Shown: positions 25,215 through 34,853, counted from the stretch's first letter. The stretch is DNA of 64,000 bases from Lujinxingia sediminis (GCF_004005565.1 NZ_SADD01000013.1:62001-126000); one strand, 5' to 3'. Program-made: numbers and translations. Notes: a model not told the origin generated them from the letters alone.

Positions 25215-26006
25215 TCAGGCGTCAAAGCGCACCGGGCCAATGGTTAACGTGCCGTGATGGCCGCAGAAAGGCACCTGAGGATCGGAGGGGCCGGAGGGGC
25301 CGGTGCGTGCCTCGAAGAGTTGTGGGCCGATCTGCAGCTGAGCGCCTTCGGGGAAGGGAGACTGCTGAAGGAACATGGTTGAGGCGATGTCCATCAGGCG
25401 AAAGTAGGCGGCGTTGAGGCCGTTGTTATGCCGCGTCTCCAGTTCGGGAAGGCCGAAGAGGGTCAGCCCGCGGGTGATCATCCATTCGTCGTCGTTCCAT
25501 GCGCTGACGAAGAGATTGATCACAGCATCGGGCTGATTGAAGTCCATGGAGAGGTGGCGCAGGAGCGCCGGGGGGTGAAGCTGAACGCATGCGGGCAAGA
25601 AGACGGCCGGCGCACCGGCTTCGACGGCCGTGGTAAGCAGGCGAGCGAAGGATGCCGCCAGGCGACGCGGATCTTTGTCGACACCCTCGAGCACCAGACG
25701 CCAGATGGCCTGCTGGTTGTCGATCTGATGGATTTCGGCGGCGGCGAAGGGATGTTTGGAGGTCGGGGCCAGATCGGCCAGCTCCGGGATGGGCTCGTCG
25801 ACCATGAGCGTAACGGTGTGACCGTTGCGCAGAGTGAGCGTGCCACGCACGCCGGGGGTGTCCCAGGCGACGTCGAGATCTTCGACCCAGGTCTCCTGAT
25901 GAACTTCTCGCAAAAGCTCCAGGCCGTCCTCACCCCAGGGGACCGGGAGAAGAGCGACAAGGGAGTGCATATCGGCGGCGTCAGCGCGGTGGGCTTGTGA
26001 ACTCAT
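25215..26006 (-). CDS. DUF4261-like protein
   Basis: The 263-residue product has no signal peptide. The order of segments, including WRLVLEG, PAVFLPACVQLHPP, LFVSAWNDDEW and TRGLTLFGLPELETR near residue 195, resembles the DUF4261 family of cytoplasmic proteins of unknown function. The family call is by eye and tentative. It begins 8 bases after the stop of the upstream lipoprotein gene, so the two are co-transcribed. The gap to the next gene downstream is 128 bases. Confidence 0.6.
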   Translation of the reverse strand: MSSQAHRADAADMHSLVALLPVPWGEDGLELLREVHQETWVEDLDVAWDTPGVRGTLTLRNGHTVTLMVDEPIPELADLAPTSKHPFAAAEIHQIDNQQAIWRLVLEGVDKDPRRLAASFARLLTTAVEAGAPAVFLPACVQLHPPALLRHLSMDFNQPDAVINLFVSAWNDDEWMITRGLTLFGLPELETRHNNGLNAAYFRLMDIASTMFLQQSPFPEGAQLQIGPQLFEARTGPSGPSDPQVPFCGHHGTLTIGPVRFDA

Positions 26007-26014
26007 AGGTATCT

Positions 26015-26857
26015 TCAGGGGGAAGGGGGGCGATCGAAGCGATAGAGTTCGATCCGGTCGGGGAGGTCGCGCAGTACGGGAGTAAAGTCGGGGCCGTTGG
26101 CGCTCCAGCGGGTGCGTTGGAGGTCGGCCAGGGAGAGAGTCTTGTCGAGGAGCAGCAGCGCGGTGTCGTCGGGAGTATTGAGCGCCAGCGGTGTGCTGCC
26201 ATCTTTGGGGTTGAGAAGCGGTGTGCGTGCCAGATGCACGTCCTGGTGCTTCCAGCGGAAATCCTGCCAGGGAGCATCTTCGGTTGGGCGCCAGCGGCCG
26301 TCGACCAGCGCGGTGAGGCCTTCGAGTTCGGAGGTCGGAACGCCGGTGAGGTTGATGATGTCATCATCGGCCGGGGTCAGCAGGACGTGCATCTCACAGT
26401 AGTCACCGGGAGGCGGAGCGATGCCGCCGACCATGCGGGTGGCGCGGGGCGGTCCCAGAAGATCTTCGACGTAGGGGGTGCCCTGACGCGTCGCCGAGCT
26501 GGGAACGTGGGCGTGGGCGGTGGGTAAAAGAAGATCGTAGAGGGATGCTCCCAGAGTATTGGTCGGAGCGCAGAGGTGCAGTTCAACAGCGGAGGTCACC
26601 ACCAGCAGGCGAGTGAGAAGGGCTTGCTGACCCTCGGGCCCCTCGATGAGAACGTCTCCCTCGGGCCAGTCATCGCCGTGATGGTGCAGATAGCCCATGG
26701 AGACTTCGACCTGCGGCGCGCGTTGACGGGCCCGAGCTTCAAGCTCGCGAATGGTCTGGTCTGCGCTCTTGTCGGACGCACCTTCACAGCCCGTCAGGAA
26801 AACGAGTGCGGCAAACATCAGAGTGGCGAGCACGGGGTCGGCGTGGCGATAAGGCAT
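26015..26857 (-). CDS. Lipoprotein of unknown function
   Basis: The 280-residue product has a lipoprotein signal ending VFLTGCEG. The mature part includes a histidine-rich turn (GYLHHHGDDWPEGD) and PPGDYCEMHVLLTP, a strand pattern seen in several exported proteins that limit or bind metals, but I cannot assign it. The ATG at 26857 has AGGA about 9 bases upstream. It is followed within 8 bases by the DUF4261-like gene. Function unknown. Confidence 0.65.
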   Translation of the reverse strand: MPYRHADPVLATLMFAALVFLTGCEGASDKSADQTIRELEARARQRAPQVEVSMGYLHHHGDDWPEGDVLIEGPEGQQALLTRLLVVTSAVELHLCAPTNTLGASLYDLLLPTAHAHVPSSATRQGTPYVEDLLGPPRATRMVGGIAPPPGDYCEMHVLLTPADDDIINLTGVPTSELEGLTALVDGRWRPTEDAPWQDFRWKHQDVHLARTPLLNPKDGSTPLALNTPDDTALLLLDKTLSLADLQRTRWSANGPDFTPVLRDLPDRIELYRFDRPPSP

Positions 26858-26892
26858 AAGGAGGTCCTGCGCAGACTCGGGGGGCAATGACG

Positions 26893-26928
26893 CCGAGAGG
26901 CCGCGCTGGTGCTAGCGCGGCCTCTCGG
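26893..26928. terminator. 15-bp hairpin downstream of tpx
   Basis: CCGAGAGGCCGCGCT pairs perfectly with AGCGCGGCCTCTCGG around a 6-base loop. It lies 23 bases after the tpx stop on the minus strand and separates it from the lipoprotein gene. The T tract is absent, so the strength of termination is uncertain. Confidence 0.6.
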
Positions 26929-26951
26929 GAGTGTCAATGTGGCGAAAACAC

Positions 26952-27458
26952 TCAATCGCCGGTGACGATCGCCCAGGCGTCGTCGTAATCGGGCTCGGTG
27001 GCGATTTCGGGGACCAGCTCGCGGTAGAGCACCGTGCCATCCTTGTCGATGACGAAGACGGTGCGGGCGAGCAATCCGAGTTCGTCGATGACCAGCCCGA
27101 AAGCGTCGCCAAGCGAACGATCTTTGTAATCGGAGAGGGTTTTGACGTGGCTGATGCCTGCCTGCTCGGCGAAGCGGTCCAGCGCGAAGGGAAGATCGCG
27201 GGTGACGAACCACAGCTCGAAGTCAGCGTCATTTCCGGCCTCGGCCAGACGGGCTTCAAAGGTGCGAAGCTGGGCGGCGCACACGCCGGTATCGACCGAG
27301 GGGGCAGTCGTCAGCAGGATGCGTTTGCCCGCGGCGCTGCTCAGCGCCATAGCCTCACCCGGGTTTTTATGAACATGAAACTCTGGCGCGTTTTCGCCCA
27401 CGGAGGGCGGGGTGCCGCTGAGGGTGACCGGGCTTCCTTTAAAGGTGATTTTCGTCAT
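26952..27458 (-). CDS. tpx: Thiol peroxidase Tpx lacking the resolving cysteine
   Basis: Tpx is a peroxiredoxin that reduces hydroperoxides. The 168-residue product aligns with E. coli Tpx throughout: KGSPVTL at the start, PSVDTGVCAAQLR around the peroxidatic Cys60, DLPFAL and EPDYDDA near the end. The resolving cysteine (Cys95 in E. coli, four residues before DLPF) is replaced by Phe, and Cys60 is the only cysteine in the protein. It should therefore work as a 1-Cys enzyme with an external thiol. The ATG at 27458 has GGAG 6 bases upstream. Confidence 0.92.
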   Translation of the reverse strand: MTKITFKGSPVTLSGTPPSVGENAPEFHVHKNPGEAMALSSAAGKRILLTTAPSVDTGVCAAQLRTFEARLAEAGNDADFELWFVTRDLPFALDRFAEQAGISHVKTLSDYKDRSLGDAFGLVIDELGLLARTVFVIDKDGTVLYRELVPEIATEPDYDDAWAIVTGD

Positions 27459-27574
27459 CTGACACTCCATTCAGTCATGAGGGGGTTAGGGAGATCGTCC
27501 AGCGGAGCTGCGAGACGCGCGGCCAACGTGTGCACGAAGTGGCGTCTGACAACCGGGTTGTCACATGCCCTGGG

Positions 27575-29299
27575 TCAGCGAAGTGCTGGGCGTGTGGCCT
27601 TGAGCAGCTCGTCGACGGTCAGCGTATTCAAGATCGCATCGGGGCCAAGCCAGGCGCGGCGGGCCTGCTGTACGGCGAATCGAAGATCCTTAAGCCCGGT
27701 GGTGGAGTGAGCATCGGAGCCGAGGACGAGCATCGCGCCCTTACGATGGGCCTTTTCAGCAAGTTCGGCGTTGAGATCGAGCCGCCCGCTGCTGCCGTTG
27801 AGCTCCAGAGCGACACCGAGCTCCACGCAGGCCTCTACCACCGCGTCGAAGTCGTAGCGGTAACCGTTTCGGCCGCCCAGAATACGTCCCGTGGGGTGAC
27901 CCAGGCACGAGAGCAGGCCGGTGCGCATGCCCGTGAGCAGGCGTTCGGTCATCGTGTCGGGATCGAGGTTGAAGTGGCTGTGCACGCTGCCCACCACCCA
28001 GTCGGCCTCCGCCAGAAGATCGTGATCCATGTCCAGGCTGCCGTCTTTGAGGATGTCGACCTCAATGCCAGCCAGGATGCGGATCCCCTGGATGCGGCCA
28101 TCGGCCTCGCGGATGCGCGCGATATGGTCGCCAAATCGCTCCGGCGTCATGCCATTGGCCACGCGCACCGCCTGGGAGTGGTCGGTGATGACAATGTAGT
28201 CGTAGCCCAGTGCTTTTGCGGCGTCGGCCATCTCTTCGATGGAGTGGCGACCGTCGGTCTCGGTGGTGTGCATGTGCACATCGCCGCGAATCTGCTCGGG
28301 CTCCACCAGCGTGGGGAGGTCGCTCTTCTCGGCGGCGGAGATTTCGCCGCGGCCCTCTCGGAGCTCGGGAGCTATAAAAGACAGGCCGAGGGCTTCGTAG
28401 AGCTCTTCTTCGGTGCGCGAGGCGATGGGCGTGTCTTCGTTCTCTTTAAAAACGCCGTACTCGCTGACCCGAAGGCCCTGACGTTTGGCGCGGGTGCGAA
28501 GCTCAATATGATGCTCTTTACTTCCCGTGAAGTAGTGCAGGGCGCTTCCGAAGACCTCGTTTTTAACCGTGCGAAGATCGACCTGGATGCCGTTATGGAG
28601 GCGCACCGACGTTTTGGTATCGCCGCTGGCCAGGGTCTCTTTGACCTCGGGCAACGCGACAAAAGCCTGATGAATGGGCCCCGGCTCGTCCGTGGCCACC
28701 AGCAGATCGATATCCCCGATGGTCTCTCGTCCCCGACGCAATGATCCGGCGATCGCCACGCGAATGGACTGGGGCAGGGCGTCGAGTTGATCGCGAAGGG
28801 ACTCGGCCACACGTCGGGCTTGCGGCAAGGGAGCGCGATCGGCTCCCTGGGCCAGGCGAGCGATTTCGGCGAGCACTTTTTCCTCGGTTTTTGCACCCAG
28901 GCCCTTAAGCTCTCGGAGGCGTCCGGCTTCGGCGGCCTCTTTGAGGGCGTTGAGGTTCGAGACGCCCAGCTCGTTGTAGACGAGTTTGATGCGTTTGGGC
29001 CCCAATCCCTGAACTTTGAGCATGTCGAGAAGTCCCGGATCCAGGCGCTCCAAAAGCATCTGGTGGATGTCGCAGGTGCCTCGCTCGCGGATCTGGCGAA
29101 GATCGTTGGCGATGCTTGCGCCGATGCCTTTGAGCCCCTGGAGATCACCGCGATCGATGATCTGATCGAGGTCTTCGCTCAGGGTCTCAACGGTACGAGT
29201 GGCGTTCTCGAAGGCACGAACCTTAAAGCGGTTTTCGCCGCTGATTTCCATCAGCTGGGCGATCTCCTGAAGGACGCGGGCGTAATCACGGTTGTTCAT
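27575..29299 (-). CDS. polX: DNA polymerase/3'-5' exonuclease PolX
   Basis: The 574-residue product has the bacterial PolX layout: helix-hairpin-helix and fingers (GIGASIANDL, LKGLGAKTE), the polymerase palm with GSLRRGRETIGDIDLL and the third Asp in IQVDLRTV, then a C-terminal PHP domain from about residue 335 with DVHMHT, ITDHS, GIEVDI, GSVHSHF, GHPTGR and GSDAHS. All visible catalytic and metal-binding residues are kept, so both the gap-filling polymerase and the exonuclease should be active in repair. The ATG at 29299 gives the usual start. Confidence 0.94.
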   Translation of the reverse strand: MNNRDYARVLQEIAQLMEISGENRFKVRAFENATRTVETLSEDLDQIIDRGDLQGLKGIGASIANDLRQIRERGTCDIHQMLLERLDPGLLDMLKVQGLGPKRIKLVYNELGVSNLNALKEAAEAGRLRELKGLGAKTEEKVLAEIARLAQGADRAPLPQARRVAESLRDQLDALPQSIRVAIAGSLRRGRETIGDIDLLVATDEPGPIHQAFVALPEVKETLASGDTKTSVRLHNGIQVDLRTVKNEVFGSALHYFTGSKEHHIELRTRAKRQGLRVSEYGVFKENEDTPIASRTEEELYEALGLSFIAPELREGRGEISAAEKSDLPTLVEPEQIRGDVHMHTTETDGRHSIEEMADAAKALGYDYIVITDHSQAVRVANGMTPERFGDHIARIREADGRIQGIRILAGIEVDILKDGSLDMDHDLLAEADWVVGSVHSHFNLDPDTMTERLLTGMRTGLLSCLGHPTGRILGGRNGYRYDFDAVVEACVELGVALELNGSSGRLDLNAELAEKAHRKGAMLVLGSDAHSTTGLKDLRFAVQQARRAWLGPDAILNTLTVDELLKATRPALR

Positions 29300-29784
29300 C
29301 GGGGAACTCCATACAGTCATGGATTGCGCCGGGGCGTGGGGGGGCCGCCGGGCGAGCAAAATTTCGGGCAAGATAGATGCTTCGGGCTTGATTTTCCAAG
29401 CAAAGATGTTAGTTATTGCGGCCCGCTTTCGGGCGGTGAATTTTTCGGTAGCGACACCCAAACTCTGTCAGCCAGTCCCGGAGCCGCACGCCTCACGAAA
29501 GCGGGCGTGGCAGATGCTCGACGTCGGGAGACGTACGACAAGCTGATCAGGGGGCGAAGCCAGTCTTCAGGGTATGCCCTCGCCAGGCTACGGCTGGAGA
29601 CGCGAGTGAACTCACACCACGGTGATTTATGCGCACGATGGTAGCGAACTTCGCTCTGGACCAGGCTCCGTTGGCGAGGTCGCTTCGAGGCGAGTGGGAT
29701 GGCTAGCTCATCCACTCCAAAGATGCCGAGAAGGGACCAACACGGAACGTGGATTCTGAGCGACCTTCCACGAGGTAACACGAA
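29300..29784. other. 485-base divergent gap between polX and speD
   Basis: No convincing gene is seen. Several short inverted repeats occur, for example CACGCC with GGCGTG near 29491-29513 and GGCGA with TCGCC near 29552-29583. They could belong to a folded speD leader or to operators, but no known riboswitch class is recognisable by eye. Confidence 0.4.
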
Positions 29785-30192
29785 TTGGAAGCTCTCGGAC
29801 GTCAACTGATCCTCGAGTACTACGGGTGCCCTGCAGAACGACTTAATGACGCCTCCTTTGTGGAGGAGGTCATGGTGGCTGCGGCTGAAAGTATGGGTGC
29901 CCATATCGTCTGTGTGAACTTTCACCAGTTCAACCCCCACGGTGTCAGCGGGGCGGTTGTGATCAGTGAAAGTCATCTGACCATTCACACCTGGCCTGAA
30001 TACGGTTACGCCGCGGTCGATGTGTTTACCTGCGGAACGGTTATCGATCCGTGGGAAGCGCACGCCTTCCTCAAAGAGCGTTTCGGGGCGACCCGTGAGA
30101 GCACCGTGGAGTTTCGTCGCGGTTGCTTCGATGTGGCTCCGGGCACGTTGCCCTCGGCTTACGGCGTGACCCGCGAAGATCTCGACACTTAA
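29785..30192 (+). CDS. speD: S-adenosylmethionine decarboxylase proenzyme
   Basis: SpeD makes the aminopropyl donor for spermidine. The 135-residue product is the small bacterial (B. subtilis-like) form. The self-cleavage site is the serine in VISESHLTIHTWPE, which becomes the pyruvoyl group, and YAAVDVFTCG carries the conserved cysteine. The start is a TTG with GAGG 9 bases upstream; no in-frame ATG upstream gives a better start. It is followed by speE, so this is a spermidine operon. Confidence 0.94.
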   Translation: MEALGRQLILEYYGCPAERLNDASFVEEVMVAAAESMGAHIVCVNFHQFNPHGVSGAVVISESHLTIHTWPEYGYAAVDVFTCGTVIDPWEAHAFLKERFGATRESTVEFRRGCFDVAPGTLPSAYGVTREDLDT

Positions 30193-30355
30193 GTCATCAC
30201 AATCAGCAGCGCTTCTGGCGGCGTCGCCACCTGAATCAGGGAGCGATTCGCAGGGCGCTTGAGGTTCGGGCAGTGCCAGCAAGCGCTCATGCCCCGGGTG
30301 CACCCGGGGTGTGGGCGAATTTATGCTCAGCTCCAGCCCCTCGAAGGAGAAGACC

Positions 30356-31201
30356 ATGGCCAAGATCGTTTTTCGCGATCCCCTTAATCGCAACACCGTC
30401 ACCGAGCACACGGTCAGCGAGTGGCTTTTTAGCCAGGAAACGCCCTATCAGCAGGTTGACGTGTTCCGCACCCCGGAGTTTGGCACGGTGCTGGCGCTCG
30501 GAGGCGTGATCAACGTCTCGGAGCGCGATGAGATCGGTTATCATGAGATGCTCGCGCACGTGCCGCTTTTCGCCCACCCCAACCCTCGGCGCGTGCTTAT
30601 TATCGGCGGCGGTGATGGTGGAACGCTTCGCGAGGTGGTCAAGCATCCGCAGGTTGAAGAAGCGGTGATGGTGGAGATCGATGAGGTCGTCGTTGAGCAG
30701 TGCAAGAAACATCTGCCGCAGGTGGCCAGCGCGTTTGACCATCCCAAAGCGGAGCTCATTATTGGCGACGGCCTGGCGTATGTGAATGACGCGCCCGACG
30801 CCTCGTTTGACGTGATCCTGGTCGACTCCACCGACCCGGTGGATGCAGGCGTGGTTCTTTTTACGCCTGAGTTTTATGCGGCGTGCCATCGAGTTCTTCG
30901 CGCCGACGGAATTCTCGTGCCGCAGAGCGACTCGATCGTCTACCAGCCCGCGCGTGTGGCCGGGGTTGGGAAGATGTTGCGTGAGCAGTTTGAGCGGGTG
31001 GATTTCTATACCTCGATCGTGCCAACCTACCCCGGCTCGCTCTGGGCGTTTGCCTTCGCGTCAAAGGGCCCGCACCCGGTGGAAGGGCTTGATTCAGAAC
31101 GGATATCTTCGCTTGATGCGCAGCTCTCATACTACCACGAAGACCTGCACCGAGCGGCGTTTGCATTGCCGAAGTATTTGCGCGACCAGCTTCGCGGTTG
31201 A
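30356..31201 (+). CDS. speE: Spermidine synthase
   Basis: The 281-residue enzyme transfers an aminopropyl group to putrescine. It has an N-terminal beta domain (ALGGVINVSERDEIGYHEML) and a Rossmann domain with VLIIGGGDGGTLREV (about residues 80-95), VEIDEVV, GDGLAYV and LVDSTDPV. AAGGAG lies 6 bases before the ATG at 30356; the open frame extends 15 codons further upstream. It lies 163 bases after speD. Confidence 0.95.
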   Translation: MAKIVFRDPLNRNTVTEHTVSEWLFSQETPYQQVDVFRTPEFGTVLALGGVINVSERDEIGYHEMLAHVPLFAHPNPRRVLIIGGGDGGTLREVVKHPQVEEAVMVEIDEVVVEQCKKHLPQVASAFDHPKAELIIGDGLAYVNDAPDASFDVILVDSTDPVDAGVVLFTPEFYAACHRVLRADGILVPQSDSIVYQPARVAGVGKMLREQFERVDFYTSIVPTYPGSLWAFAFASKGPHPVEGLDSERISSLDAQLSYYHEDLHRAAFALPKYLRDQLRG

Positions 31202-31230
31202 AGCGAGGGGGATGCAGGCGTAGGTTGTTC

Positions 31231-31270
31231 GGCCCGGTGTGCGTAGCACTCCGGGCCGGCTCTTTTCTTG
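31231..31270 (+). terminator. Terminator after speE
   Basis: GGCCCGG and CCGGGCC close a stem that continues with one mismatch to a GTA loop, followed by a T-rich stretch (TCTTTTCTT). It lies 30 bases after the speE stop. Confidence 0.7.
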
Positions 31271-31494
31271 ACGCGGCCTGTGCGACGCAACAGGCTCGAG
31301 AAGGACAGGGGGCCGAAGACTGCTGTGAATGTCGCCTGCAATTCGGGCGTCAAAGGTGGGGGCGGGGCTCTTGAGATCGCCCGGTAGGTCAAGTAGTCTG
31401 CTGCCGATTTGATGGTGAGAAACCACGCTTGCGTGGACGCGTGGCGGGGACGTGCATGCGTGACCGAGATAAATTCGACGTGAGGAAGCCGTTT

Positions 31495-32451
31495 ATGCAA
31501 CGACGAATGTGGCCTGGCGCGATCCTTTTTGCGTTGCTCTGGTGCATGGCACCGCTCAGCGCGATGGCGCAGCAGGATAGTGAGCAGGCGCCGGTGGAAG
31601 AGACGCAGCCGACGGAGTCTACGCCGCAAGATGCGGCTCCAGCAGATGCAGGCGCTCAGACGAGTGAGCCGGCCGATGAGGAGTCGGGGGACGTGCAGGG
31701 CGAGGAGCAGGGCGCAGCTGGCGAGTCCGATGAGCAAGCTGCCGTTGAGAGCGAGGAGGCGGCGGAGCCGGTTATCGGACCCGGTGGGCGCGAACTTCGC
31801 ACCGACTATCCCGGCACCGAAGAGTCACTGCAGGCGCGCATGGCCACCGATCGCATCGAAGGCATCGAGATCCCCGACGGCGAGAGTCCCGAAGAGGTCT
31901 ATGACCTGCGCGTGCGCGATCTGGAGACCAAGATCGATGACCTGAAAGAGCGCGTCTTTCGCTCCAAGAGCCGCATTGTCCTGCTGAAAGAGACCATCCT
32001 CAGCGGGAACCTCGCCGGCAGCCGTGCGGTCATTCGCTTCGAGAACGATCTGGGCTCGGCCTACAACATTCGTCGCGCCCTCTTTAGCGTCGACGGCGCG
32101 CGGGTCTTCAATGAGTTGGACCGCGACGGTAACCTCAGCCGCGCCAACGAATTGGAAGTCTTCAGCGGACCGGTTAACCCCGGAACCCGTACTGTCTCGG
32201 TGAATCTCGAGCTTCAGGGCAGCGGCTACGGCGTCTTCTCTTACGCACGTGGCTATGAGTTCGATCTTCGCTTCTCGTGTAACTTCACCGCCGAGGAAGG
32301 CCGCACCACCATCGTCACTGTGCGCGCCTACAAGGGTGGAAACGCGTTTACCGCCCACGAAGATCGTCCCGACGGGGTCTGTCAGGTGACGATGGTCGAG
32401 CTGAACCTCGAAGACCTGGAAGAAGACCAGGCCGAGGCGGCCGGCGAATAA
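31495..32451 (+). CDS. Exported acidic coiled-coil protein of the motility-like cluster
   Basis: The 318-residue product has a signal peptide ending SAMAQQ, then about 80 residues rich in Glu, Ala, Gln and Pro, a coiled-coil-like segment (RVRDLETKIDDLKERVF) near residue 140, and a C-terminal beta-rich domain with two cysteines. It is the first gene of the plus-strand Agl/Glt-like cluster and could be a periplasmic partner. I do not recognise a named family. The open frame starts at a TTG at 31429, but the ATG at 31495 best fits a signal peptide and has AGGA upstream. Confidence 0.7.
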   Translation: MQRRMWPGAILFALLWCMAPLSAMAQQDSEQAPVEETQPTESTPQDAAPADAGAQTSEPADEESGDVQGEEQGAAGESDEQAAVESEEAAEPVIGPGGRELRTDYPGTEESLQARMATDRIEGIEIPDGESPEEVYDLRVRDLETKIDDLKERVFRSKSRIVLLKETILSGNLAGSRAVIRFENDLGSAYNIRRALFSVDGARVFNELDRDGNLSRANELEVFSGPVNPGTRTVSVNLELQGSGYGVFSYARGYEFDLRFSCNFTAEEGRTTIVTVRAYKGGNAFTAHEDRPDGVCQVTMVELNLEDLEEDQAEAAGE

Positions 32452-32519
32452 GCCGGGGAAGTGGGAGCGCGAGCGCTGCTCGCACTCCAATGCAGTGGTG
32501 CTCGATTCGAGGTCGCGCG

Positions 32520-34853
32520 ATGCGATTAAGGTGTTGGCAAGCGATGGTTCATCCTGTCATGAAAGCCCGGGGGATGGTGGCGATGATGCTGCTGGGGGCG
32601 CTCTGGTTTAGCGCTGCGCAGGCGCATGCTCAGGAGGGGATCGGTGCCTCGACGGCCCGATCGCGCGTCGAGCAGCTCGCCGCGCAGGTAGGCGAGTTGG
32701 AAGAGCGCTACCTCGTACCCGCGGTCGTCGAGAGTCGGTTCCGGCTGGAGTCTCGATTTAATGATGCCAAGGTTGCCTACCTCCTGGGTGACTATCCCCG
32801 CGCCAGTATCCTCTTTGTGGCTGTGGTGGATAACAGGCAGGTTCGTCAGTTCGATAGCTATGGCGAGGCGCTCTACCTGCTTGGAGACAGCCTTTACCAG
32901 ATGCGCAGTTTTCGTGCCGCGCGCACCTTTTTTCGCCGCGTTGTCGAGCTGGGGCCGGGAGGCTTCTACCAACCGGCGATTGTTCGCCTGCTGGAAATCG
33001 CCGGAGAAATCGATGACTACAGCGGAGTCGACGCGCTCTACGCTCGGCTCGATAACCTTGAGGATGTGACCCCGGCGCTGCACTATACCCGCGGCAAGAC
33101 GCTCTATCAGGAGGGGCGTTATCGTGCGGCCCGGCCCTGGTTTCAGCGGGCCGCTCGAAATGCTGAGTACGCGCTGGTCGCGCGTTACTTTGAGGGGGTC
33201 ACTCTGGCTGCCGATGGCGATATCGCAGAAGCTCGAGGGGTCTTCACGACGCTCGTCTCTCAAAGCCCTTCGACCCCGGAAGATAGCCGTGTGGTCGACC
33301 TGGGGCATCTGGCACTGGGGCGTCTGGCCTACGAAGAGCAGCAGTTCGATCTGGCCATTGATCACTACCTGCAGCTCCCTCGAACGAGTCCCTATTTCGA
33401 GCGGTCGCTCTATGAGCTGACCTGGTCTCTGGTGTCCAAAGAGAGCTATCAGGCGGCGCTTCGTAATCTGGATATCCTGCTGATCTCCGATCCTGACCCG
33501 CGCTTTGTGCCTGAGGCAAAGTTGCTTATGGCCGATCTCTCGATGCGCCTGCGTCAGTATGATCAGGCCCGGCTGTGGTTTAACGATATCATCGCTACCT
33601 TTACCCCGGTGCGTACCGAGTTGGTGAGTTTCATCGAATCGCAGCCCGATCTGCAGAGCTTCTTCGTGGAGTTGGTCCGCCAGGATCTTGAGGGGCTTCG
33701 CCCTGATTATATGCCGGCGATGGTCTCGGAATGGGTCGATGGAGAACCCCTGATGGCGGACGCCCGCCAGTTGGTCTCCGACGGATCGTTGACGCAGGCC
33801 GACATTGACGAGGCGCAAAAGGCGCTGGCCGAAGTCGAGCAGATGCTCTCGTATGGTTCGAATATCGAGGCATTTCCGGTGCTCTCCGAAGGCTGGAAGC
33901 GGGGCATCGCGCTTGAGGCCGAGCTGATCTCGCTGGAGGAGCGTCTGGTCGCTGCCGAACTTAAGGGAGCCCGGGAGGCCATGAGCCCCTCGGAGCGCCA
34001 GCGTCTGGCGATGCTGGAGTCCGAAGTAGATAACCTGCGCACCCAGCACCGCAGCGGTCCGCAGACGCTGGATGAATTGCAGAGTCGCAACACCGCCATC
34101 CGTGAAGATTTTGGTCGGCTCAACCGTGAACTTGAACGCGTTGCCTTCGACATTGAGAGCCTGGAAATCAACCTCGACGGGATCGATACCTACCTGCGTC
34201 AGAACCCGGTAGAAGGTTTCAGCGCCGAAGATCGCGAGAAGGTACGTCAAATTCGTCAGGACCTGCGTGACGAGGTGCGTAGCCTGGAAGAGGAGTACAC
34301 TCGACTTGGCCAGGAGATCGCCGCGGTTCAGCGCCAGTTTGGTGCACGCGATGCGACGCTGGTGCAACAACGTGAGGCGCGTGAGACCTACCACCTCCGT
34401 CTGATGGAGATCGGTGAATTGATCGATGAGCAGCGCGCCCGGTCTGGCAGCTCCGGTCGCGGCGAGGCGCTTGCCCTCGCCGAGCAGCGTCGACGGCTTC
34501 CCGAGCTTAAAGAGCGACTTAATACGTACTTTCAGGGCATCGATCAGGTCATCGAGGAGCGCGTCGTCGATATCCGCGCCACGGTTGCAGTGGAGCGTCA
34601 GGAGCTGGCCTCCTACCAGCAGGAACTCGACGCGTGGCGCTCGGAAACCGAGCGCGCCGTTTCGTCGATCGCGCTGTGGAACTTCACTCGTGTTGATGAC
34701 GAGTTCGACGCGCTGATTCGACGCGGTCATGTGGGGCTGCTCGATGTGGGCTGGCAGCGAAAGGAAGACGCCACGCGTGACATCAACCAGCTCTTCGAGG
34801 ATCGCTCCACCGAGATCAATGTGTTGCGCGAAGCATTTCGCGAGGTCCGGTGA
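32520..34853 (+). CDS. Periplasmic TPR and coiled-coil protein (GltC-like)
   Basis: The 777-residue product has a signal peptide ending AQAHAQ. Residues of about 60-400 are TPR-like (LLGDYPRASILFVAVVD, GEALYLLGDSLYQM, YRAARPWFQRAA). From about 470 to 700 it is a long coiled coil rich in Glu, Arg and Leu. Length, TPR content and place next to the giant TPR protein recall GltC of the M. xanthus gliding machine, but that is inference from context. ATG at 32520 has GAGG 5 bases upstream. Its stop overlaps the next start by GTGA, so translation is coupled. Confidence 0.75.
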   Translation: MRLRCWQAMVHPVMKARGMVAMMLLGALWFSAAQAHAQEGIGASTARSRVEQLAAQVGELEERYLVPAVVESRFRLESRFNDAKVAYLLGDYPRASILFVAVVDNRQVRQFDSYGEALYLLGDSLYQMRSFRAARTFFRRVVELGPGGFYQPAIVRLLEIAGEIDDYSGVDALYARLDNLEDVTPALHYTRGKTLYQEGRYRAARPWFQRAARNAEYALVARYFEGVTLAADGDIAEARGVFTTLVSQSPSTPEDSRVVDLGHLALGRLAYEEQQFDLAIDHYLQLPRTSPYFERSLYELTWSLVSKESYQAALRNLDILLISDPDPRFVPEAKLLMADLSMRLRQYDQARLWFNDIIATFTPVRTELVSFIESQPDLQSFFVELVRQDLEGLRPDYMPAMVSEWVDGEPLMADARQLVSDGSLTQADIDEAQKALAEVEQMLSYGSNIEAFPVLSEGWKRGIALEAELISLEERLVAAELKGAREAMSPSERQRLAMLESEVDNLRTQHRSGPQTLDELQSRNTAIREDFGRLNRELERVAFDIESLEINLDGIDTYLRQNPVEGFSAEDREKVRQIRQDLRDEVRSLEEEYTRLGQEIAAVQRQFGARDATLVQQREARETYHLRLMEIGELIDEQRARSGSSGRGEALALAEQRRRLPELKERLNTYFQGIDQVIEERVVDIRATVAVERQELASYQQELDAWRSETERAVSSIALWNFTRVDDEFDALIRRGHVGLLDVGWQRKEDATRDINQLFEDRSTEINVLREAFREVR

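Noticed and set aside
29413-30411. 332-codon minus-strand open frame over speD
   Set aside because: It covers speD in antisense; speD has an unmistakable self-cleavage motif.
32526-34730. 734-codon minus-strand open frame
   Set aside because: It is antisense to the TPR/coiled-coil gene and has no recognisable domain or start context.
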